Shown here piece by piece: positions 57,207-64,000 of a stretch of DNA of 64,000 nucleotides. Source of the stretch: Dicyema japonicum (Eukaryota > Dicyemida > Rhombozoa > Dicyemidae); contig RDEW01000036.1 in NCBI GenBank assembly GCA_011109175.1, positions 65,583 through 129,582 on the forward strand, read 5' to 3'. The notes under the pieces were generated by a model, which did no database searches, was not told where the DNA came from, and saw nothing but the letters and a program-made list of their open reading frames with translations. The translations under genes and the position numbers were made by a program. Position 1 is the stretch's first letter; each line of letters begins with the position of its first letter.

Positions 57207-57875
57207 CTACTCCGAACTATCAGGTAGACTACAATCAGAGGACCGACTTATAAAGTCAGTCGGTCTCACCCATATCTCATTTCTAAGTACCTCACAAACG
57301 TCAGAGACCAACACCACGTCCAAATTAGTAAACAAATCCAAAAAAGTGGTAGTTGGCTGTGTCTTCTTCCAACTAATAAACGTCGGAGTCGATTGCAGTC
57401 GGTTTTGTTCGTTTATGGTGAACACATGTGACAGTTTGTTATCGAAAAAATAATCGTTCAGGTCAAAGAACTACGAATTCAACAAATATTCAACCATCGT
57501 GATTTCGAAAGACATTGGCTTGTCCTCAACGTCTTCCACATCCAGCAAAGCTAAGTGTTCGAAAATACCCACGTCATCGTTGGTGATGTGCTGAGAGATA
57601 GCAGGGTGGTTAGAAAACTAAAAGTGAGTCATCAATCAACCACTTTGAGACAAAAATGAGGAATCTTTTTGGCAAATTCACTACGTTTATTGTAGATTGG
57701 CCGACGAAGTTCGTAAAAGTCGTTCTCGATATTCAACATTTCATCAGCAGCTGCTCCATTTAGTTTCTCAATCTGTCGTTGAACCGCGTCTATTTTTCAA
57801 ATAATGTTCTCTATGTTTATATCTAACATTAGTTTGCATTATACCTGAATAATCAAACTTGACGACCATGGACAT
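57207..57875 (-). CDS. SET: SET/TAF-I-like nucleosome assembly (NAP) protein
   Basis: SET binds histones and regulates chromatin and PP2A. The minus-strand start is ATG 57875: MSMVVKFDYS. After an intron of about 55 bp comes the long dimerisation helix DAVQRQIEKLNGAAADEML, NDFYELRRPIYNKRSEFAKK and IPHFCLK. A 26-bp intron leads to FSNHPAISQHITNDD and LLDVEDVED. A 24-bp intron then gives FFDLNDYFFDNKLSHVFTIN and TFISWKK, then FLDLF and EVLRNEIWVRPTDF. These are colinear with SET's earmuff domain. The stop TAG 57207-57209 comes soon after, so the acidic C-terminal tail typical of SET is missing. The N-terminal extension is short. Confidence 0.85.
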
Positions 57876-59845
57876 TACAAAAGACCGCTATTTTTAAATT
57901 AAATTTATTTTTAATATTTTTTTTCAAAATATTAATCTTAAAAATATAATTTGTTGAGCAATTGAAGTCTAGCGGATTTAGATAAATGAAATTTTTGATG
58001 TCTTGTTGCACCATGTGGTTTCGCCAAATGTCAAACTGATACGAAAAAGGATCATTTACTCACACCTATTCCATTGGAGGGGTTTCCACAACTGCATATT
58101 ATGGACTTTTTTTTATTTTTATGCTGATTCTGTACTGATTTTTGTGACGTTGAAGGACTGCTTCTGNCCCAATGCCAAACTGACACGAAAAAGGATCATT
58201 TACTTACACCCATTCCACTGGAGGGGTTTCCACAACTGCATATAATGGACGTGTCTTTTTACTTTTATGCTGGTTCTGTATTGATTATTATGACGTTGAA
58301 GGACTGCTTCTGTTAGAATGTAAACTGGATCACTTAATTAGTTTAATTGTTAACTTCTTTCTCTGTGTATCTGGGGTTAATAATGAACTTTGGTGTTGGT
58401 TGGAACTCTACGGACCTGCTCATCAAAAAATTAAATTAAAATTAATTCCAAACACCAAGGGTAACCAAACTAGCTAACTCCTCGATCCTGACTAGTTCTA
58501 GCATTCCAGAACTTGTCACCAGGATACGACATTGTCCCCGGGGAAGAATTGTTAGATCCTCTTGATGCCGGCCAAGTATTGGGCGCCTCATCAGTTAGGT
58601 GGATCTAGTGATGCTATCGGAAGAAGGAAAATACAACTACCCACGTAGCACCAATGACAAACTATCCACGTCTCACCACATGGGGCCAGGCTGTTAATAT
58701 AAATTCATGACAGTCTTTATTGCTCTGGGGTATCAGAATAAGCTGATATTAACTTTAATTAGGATTCAATATAAGTAAACATTGAAATAGTAATTTTAAT
58801 GGATTTTTATATATCGATTAAGATAGTCTGTTGTCATTTTAATGATATATCGATTAAGATCCTAGAAGACATTTCTAAGGCACAAATTACTCTTATTTGT
58901 TCACATTTTGTCTTTTCAAATAAAAAAATGTATGGCTAATGGCTCTTATACATGTACTCGTAAAGTAAACTGTAACTTTTCTGAAGAGAAGCACATTGAC
59001 AGCAGGCATCCAGAAAAGATTTTTCATTCCTATTCTATTTGAAAAATTCTCACAATGCAGATATGGATAGCGTAATGCTTGAAAAGGATGCGTATAAGCA
59101 TAAAGTAGGGAATTGGAAGTTTCAAAATCGAACAAGAAGTATATTTTAAGAAGATTCCTTATAGTTCTGCTGAACTAGACAAATTTTCTAATTAACTATT
59201 ACGCGTAGACGACGACAATTGACTTTGTTTCTTAACAAACCATTTACTTTTTATTGATAACCTCAAAATCGTTGCAGAGGAGATTCTCCAACTTTGCAAC
59301 TAACAGTCTTTACTGTCGTGTACAAGGCAAGTCAAATTTACAGAGAGTTAAAGATATCTGGGGTACTGGAGTACTAATCTAGTTATATATTAAGAGATAA
59401 TATAGGGAGAAGCACAAGAATGCCTTATCACAGTACAACTACTAAGTTAGCATGGAAAAAACTGCTGTCTCCTTTTGGTCAGAAGAAAAGTTACTGGAAT
59501 TTAAGACGAACCCGGGTCGCTGAATTTTGTTAAATATCCTAGGAAAACCCATATGACCAGGATCGTGGAGTTCTTATAATTAATGGATGATCAGCTAATG
59601 ATCTTCACAGGACATCGAAACATCCCTATATTAATGATCTTTGGAAATTAACTTGAGGGGTCGTCAACTTAGTTTGAATTAGAATATTTCTCCGTACATT
59701 AAGATACTCTTCTGCTTTCTTCAAAATAGAAATATGATTTTTCTTTATGTAAAATGAGTCTACATGAAGAATAGTTGATTATTCAGCAACTCAGCGTAAT
59801 TGGATGGCCTGCCGTGGTAATGACAAAGCTTGCCAACTCGAGAAA
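57876..59845. other. repeat at 58000-58390; otherwise no gene seen
   Basis: 58000-58390 is related to 53640-53950 and contains its own internal duplication: CATTGGAGGGGTTTCCACAA near 58072 and CACTGGAGGGGTTTCCACAA near 58217. An undetermined base (N) lies at about 58147, at the join. The text ATATATCGATTAAGAT occurs twice at about 58810 and 58845. The rest is unassigned. Confidence 0.5.
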
Positions 59846-60070
59846 CTAGTAACAAGACATCTTCCTCCACTTTCTCTTGTCATTTACAACTTCACGTAAT
59901 CTATCCAGATCATCTCTCTTAAGCGTCTCCCAATCTTTTAGAGATCCCCATTGAAAACCATAGGGAGGGCAGTCCTTGGCGTCCACAGATAGGGGACTGT
60001 CAGAGACAAAGAAGTACTCCATAGTCACGTTAGTTTGGGCATCATGGTCACGAGTCCAAAAAGCCTCCAT
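59846..60070 (-). mobile_element. LINE C-terminal scrap
   Basis: The minus strand ends LKRDDLDRLREVVNDKRKW, a pattern seen at the C-terminus of RTE-like reverse transcriptase proteins (L..L...A.DR..W). Short and isolated. Confidence 0.4.
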
Positions 60071-60089
60071 CTGTTCTGCGATTTTTTAT

Positions 60090-60780
60090 TTTATTTATTT
60101 AATCCAAGACCACGGTAAAACAAAACTAATTATCACGTGATCCCGATGCATTATAACAGAGACGTCATTTTCCCCAGTTGTTCTTCCTTCGTGCCCGCGC
60201 ATGAACGTACAGGCTGTCTAAATTTTCAGGGCCAACTTCCGATGATCTAGAGTCTAGTCTCATAAGGGCCTCCAGAGGCGTAGGTCCGGGTCGATGATCT
60301 TCAAAAATCCAACGATCCGTTACTCTGTAAGCCCTCTTTTGCATTTCCTCAATTTTCCTCATATTTGTCCAAGATATGGACGGACCCCACGAGGAGCATG
60401 CATATGAGAAACATGGCTCGATGTATTGTTTGTATACGTTCATCAAGACTGGGTGAGTACCACTCTTCCATATTCCCGATAAACTTTTCAATACGTTCAG
60501 TTTCTTCTCGCATTTCAATAGAATGTTTTCTACGTGAGGTGTTAAACAGAGATGCATATCAATTGTCACACCCAAGATCCTTTGACATCTGTGGAAAGGG
60601 ATGCCGACCTTGTTTAACTTCAAAGTGACTGTCTTCCTTCCCAATTTTTTGTCCGAGGTAAATAGTGACGTAGACAACTTCTCTGCATTCACCACGAGCC
60701 GGTTTTCTATTATCCAGGCATTAAGTATGTATCTTTTCTGCGATAAACTGAGGGTAAAGGTGAATATAATTTAATTTAAA
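60090..60780 (-). mobile_element. Jockey-like LINE C-terminal fragment
   Basis: An open minus-strand frame of 176 residues (60165-60695) holds the reverse transcriptase thumb and tail: VNAEKLSTSLFTSDKKL, RCQRILGVTIDMHLCLTPHV, LKSLSGIWKSGTHPVL, then YIEPCFSYACSSWGPS. It is followed by a tail resembling those at 23590 and 47850. It is the less damaged sister of 43780-44285. The catalytic core is missing. Confidence 0.75.
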
Positions 60781-60832
60781 AATAATGAAAATAGAAATCC
60801 TAATTCTAATTAAATTATGAAGTCAATTTAAA

Positions 60833-62349
60833 TTAAGGTGTCGGGGTGTATTTCCACGTGTCATAGACTAAATCAAAATCTTCTCCATCCTCACATTCTT
60901 CGTATGAAGGATTATTTCCTATTGATTTTAGATAAATCGGTTTAGGATATTCTCCGTCACTATCAGGACGTAGAATTGACCCCACAAAACGAATAAGTCT
61001 TTCGCGGTAGCAAGCTGAATTGGTAACAGAAATATTATTCTAAAATATCACATTAAAAACCTCTGAATGAATCACATGTTTTAAATTTTCCTCCAAAACT
61101 TTATTTCTACTGTACCACTGAAGAATATCAAAAAGCCCAAATCTGAGGTAGACCATTGAACCATTCAACGTTCTCGCTGGAATCAGGCAGTCACTTAGAT
61201 TTCGATCGCCTTCGCAAAGTCGCACCTTTTTCAACGTTGACATAAACTGCGATATGACTGAATAACTACCACTTCACAGGAATCCTGAATTCCCAGAAGC
61301 AGGCTGTAGTCAACGATGCTGAATTGTTGAAGTATCTAAAAAATATCAATGACAGACAACCATGGTGTCTCTTTCTAGGTTTTTCATGATCAGGTCAAAG
61401 TGTTCTTTTTTCAATAATAGTCCACTCGGATGGTGGTTCATAAAATCGCCTTCTTTATAAGTCGAGAAAACTTTTAGATTTTCCTCCTTACTGCAAAATC
61501 TTAAATTCCCCTTAAAATCATATTTTTCCCGAAAGTTGACGTCATCGGAAAATATGTTATTCATGACCAGGAATTTTTCGCTTTTATATCCCATCTAAGT
61601 TCAATAACTCATAACAAACGTTGTAACTGTAAAGTCCGTAATACTTTATGATTAAAGTGTCTTTGTTTAGCAGAAAATTCTGAAAACTCATAAAAACGAC
61701 CAACCACTAGATAAACTGAGGAAAATCTTTGGAACAAATCAAACTCGTCCTTGAAAAAAGTTTTCACTAATAATTTGCCGTCGGACGTCATGAATAGCTT
61801 CGACATGCTTTTCCCAGGATTATGATATGACTTCCAGGAATTTGCCAGGGAGTTCTACATCAAACGATTTTGTACTTTGAACGTGATGCTGTAATCATCA
61901 AACATTTGTCGCAACAGAAGGAAAAGTATTGGATACTCGACCAGCACTGTAAAATCCTCATTTACGTCAATTTCGAATTCTCGCCTAAAGTAAATGACTT
62001 AACGTACAGGGTGAAACATAAAGCTGTATCGTTCTTTGACAATTTTTCATTCTTAAAGCTGGCATATTCCCTCTCATTCTCACTAACAGAGAATGCTATT
62101 ACCTTACCAATGAATTCCAAAAATGGTTGGGCAAGATCCTGGAATAAGCCAATCTATAAAAACAGCTTTGGTGAGGTCGAATTGTCCTGATGAATTTCCA
62201 TCGAGACTCTTCAACCTCATCCTTTTATTTGTATTCCTTAGCCAATCAATATTTGCTGTTTTCGAGAATGTTGTGTCATCATCTGAGTTTAGACGTTCCA
62301 TTTGGTTATTAAACTCCACCACTTTATCTTCGTACAATTTTTGTTGCAT
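60833..62349 (-). CDS. phosphatidylinositol phosphate kinase (PIP5K/PIP4K-like)
   Basis: These kinases make PI(4,5)P2 at membranes. Minus strand, N to C: a linker with QKLYEDKVVEF (62330); EDFTVLVEYPILFLLLRQMF (about 61895-61960); the glycine-loop region NPGKSMSKLF; the lysine in LLVKTFF (about 61755-61775); NFLLNKDTLIIKYYGLYSYN across a 28-bp intron; EKFLVMNNIFSD; REKYDFKGN (family: YDLKGS); LERD; IVDYSLLLGI (about 61285-61315); GLFDILQWYSRNKVLEE (about 61090-61140); and CYRERLIRFVGSIL. Stop TAA 60833-60835. The ATP-binding lysine and the two metal/catalytic Asp motifs (VDYSLL, LFD) are kept. Introns of ~25-28 bp are clear at 61597-61621 and 61682-61709. The frame between 61806 and 62100 is unresolved, so type I or II cannot be decided. 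Confidence 0.75.
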
Positions 62350-62870
62350 AATTTTCCGCTCATTCGAAGAGGACCCATGAACGAGGTAAACTAACGAGTA
62401 AGGTATTCTACCAACAGTTTTTCTTGGCTAAGACGAATGAAGAATTTTTGAGAGACGAATTCAAGGTGTCATCTATCGTCATCTCGTAAAAGAATTTAAC
62501 ATTTAATTCTAAATTTTCTGCAAATAATATTTATTACAACTCAATTTATTCGATAATTCTTTTTCAACGTAAATTTTATCAGCATTCATCACAACACGTC
62601 TAATTTTCCTTAAAACGATATCTGGAGAGGGATCCTCCATCCATTCCTTTAACTTTGGGAAATCTGGGTGGATTTATCAATTTACCTGCAACCGGTATGT
62701 TCTTATCTTTGCTGTCCAAAATCGAGTTGACTACTTTCAGAAAATGGCCAGTTTCGTATAAACATGCCTTGGTATCGTCAATATACTCATCCTCATTTAG
62801 TTTAAAGATATAAAGGTTCATTCCTGCAAATTTGTACACATTTGGTGTTTTCTTACCATCAATCTAACGT
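62350..62870 (-). CDS. protein-like exons upstream of the PIP kinase, unidentified
   Basis: Minus-strand frames give MNLYIFKLNEDEYIDD, CLYETGHFLKVVNSILDS and FPKLKEWMEDPSPDIVLRK, then RVVMNADKIYVEKELS. They have the coding look and gap sizes of the neighbouring gene. They could be its 5' exons or a separate gene. No family recognised. Confidence 0.3.
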
Positions 62871-64000
62871 TGTCATAGCAAAGCAACTGGGATGTTTTTT
62901 TCATCCAGATTATTTTTCATCAGGACTTGTTCTCTATGGCTTTCTTCCCATATGTACAACGTTAATTGGTCGTCTGTTTTTCTCATTTTTGCTGTCTAAA
63001 ATAAAAATTAATGATTTCGAACTATCAATCCAGTCTGCCCGATAATATTTGATTTTTACTTATTTTATATGCTAACATTCAGAAATCCGAAACTCTCAAA
63101 TATTGAGATTTTATATTTCACCGGTTTGTGTTTCACTTTAGTTTATATTTCCGTATTTTTAAATATTGCTACCTCATTTCCTAAATATATTCTAAACGGG
63201 TAGACTGTTTGTTAAAGACGTCGAGAGCTAGACAAGGAAAACAAATGGTATATCAGAGGAGGTATTCAAATGTTCAGGATGACCAAACCCCAATGTCGCG
63301 GATGATTTGGAGTCTGGGAAGATCAGTCTTGTTGAAGACAGCCTGGTAGGATGTTTGGTTTTGGAATTTCTCCATAGAATAATTCAGCTGAGAAAAGGGA
63401 AAGTAAAGTCGCCGTGATAATACATAAAGCCTAAAGGATAGTCTTCTTGATAATGACGTAATTTTAACATCTCCGATATGAAAGATTTGTAAGGGTGGAA
63501 GAATCAGCAAATTGAAGAAAATTGTGAACAAGTATAAGTAACCTACCCCCAGCCGTGCTAAAGGGAGATCTGAACAGACAGCAGATTAACTACTGAACTG
63601 TGTAGTCTTGGATGTAGGTTTCGTTTCCTTGATGAGATCAATGTCCACATACTGATTTTATATGAAGTTGATTAGTCAATTGTTGTTCAACTGGAGTATC
63701 CTTAACTGCTGAATTAACTTGAGTCCAGGCTTAAGTTTAAAGCATCAAACTCTTATTAAAGTAATTTGGGAACTGTAACTTGAGTCTCTTGACCACATGA
63801 AAGCCATGTTTTTTATTTTTAACTAATATAATGCCGATTTAAATTATCAATTTATTAACTAACAGAAAATAAACAGGAATTAAAAAATTAAGATGTTAGT
63901 TTTTCAGACTCGTTGTTGGAGGAGAGAATATTATGGAAATGACCCCATTAGCGAGGAGATAACCGTAATAACTCTAGCTCCAATAAAAGTAAAACGTTTC
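62871..64000. other. no gene recognised
   Basis: The minus strand near 62880-63030 has weak protein-like runs (DSKNEKNRRPINVVH) similar in style to 62700-62760 (SILDSKDKNIPVAGK), possibly a duplicated exon. Nothing assignable from 63050 to the right edge. Confidence 0.3.

Noticed and set aside
61870..62190. Plus-strand ORF of 106 residues
   Set aside because: It lies opposite PIP kinase exons and has no recognisable features.

Overview
This is an AT-rich stretch of an animal nuclear genome. Conserved eukaryotic genes are split by extremely short introns, mostly 22-28 bp, with some apparent 16-19 bp and some over 30 bp. They sit among many decayed transposable elements. Metazoan gene content with introns of about 25 bp is known from dicyemid mesozoans (Dicyema), so a dicyemid is my best guess. 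This is an inference from intron size, not from a database match. Because the introns are so short, most conserved genes look like strings of broken ORFs. I rebuilt them by hand, joining exons so that the protein stays colinear with its family.

Layout. 0-2 kb: a TBC1D8/9-type Rab GAP (+). 2-10 kb: LINE debris, a direct repeat of about 450 bp and an RTE-type element. 10-19.4 kb is the main gene island: an unidentified protein (+), a ubiquitin protease (+), ferredoxin/adrenodoxin reductase (-), a UBE2D-type E2 (+), a TIGAR-like phosphatase (+) and an annexin (-). 19.6-34.5 kb is mostly transposons: a nested RTE pair, a Tigger/pogo element with terminal repeats and TA target duplications, several LINEs, and a nearly full-length LINE with a C-termin restriction-like endonuclease region. 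34.8-35.6 kb: a thioredoxin-fold protein lacking CxxC. 37.5-38.8 kb: an integrase remnant. 41.5-43.7 kb: a probable ZYG11-like LRR/armadillo gene (-). 44.3-45.4 kb: a hAT remnant. 50.1-50.8 kb: DPY30 (+) and a small unidentified gene. 49.5-55.5 kb: more LINEs and a second copy of the deleted RTE derivative. 55.8-57.1 kb: an unidentified gene (-) with two internal tandem duplications. 57.2-57.9 kb: SET/TAF-I (-). 60.8-62.3 kb: a phosphatidylinositol phosphate kinase (-).

The conserved genes are housekeeping or signalling genes on both strands, with no sign of operons. Points of most interest are GC-AG introns in the E2 gene, two copies of one internally deleted RTE derivative (one inserted inside another RTE), at least six remnants of one LINE group that keep the same 3' end, a 2A-like motif in a LINE, and the tandem duplications near 56.1-56.8 kb. 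I saw no CRISPR array, no rRNA and no intact tRNA gene; three tRNA-like B-box segments are probably SINE remnants.
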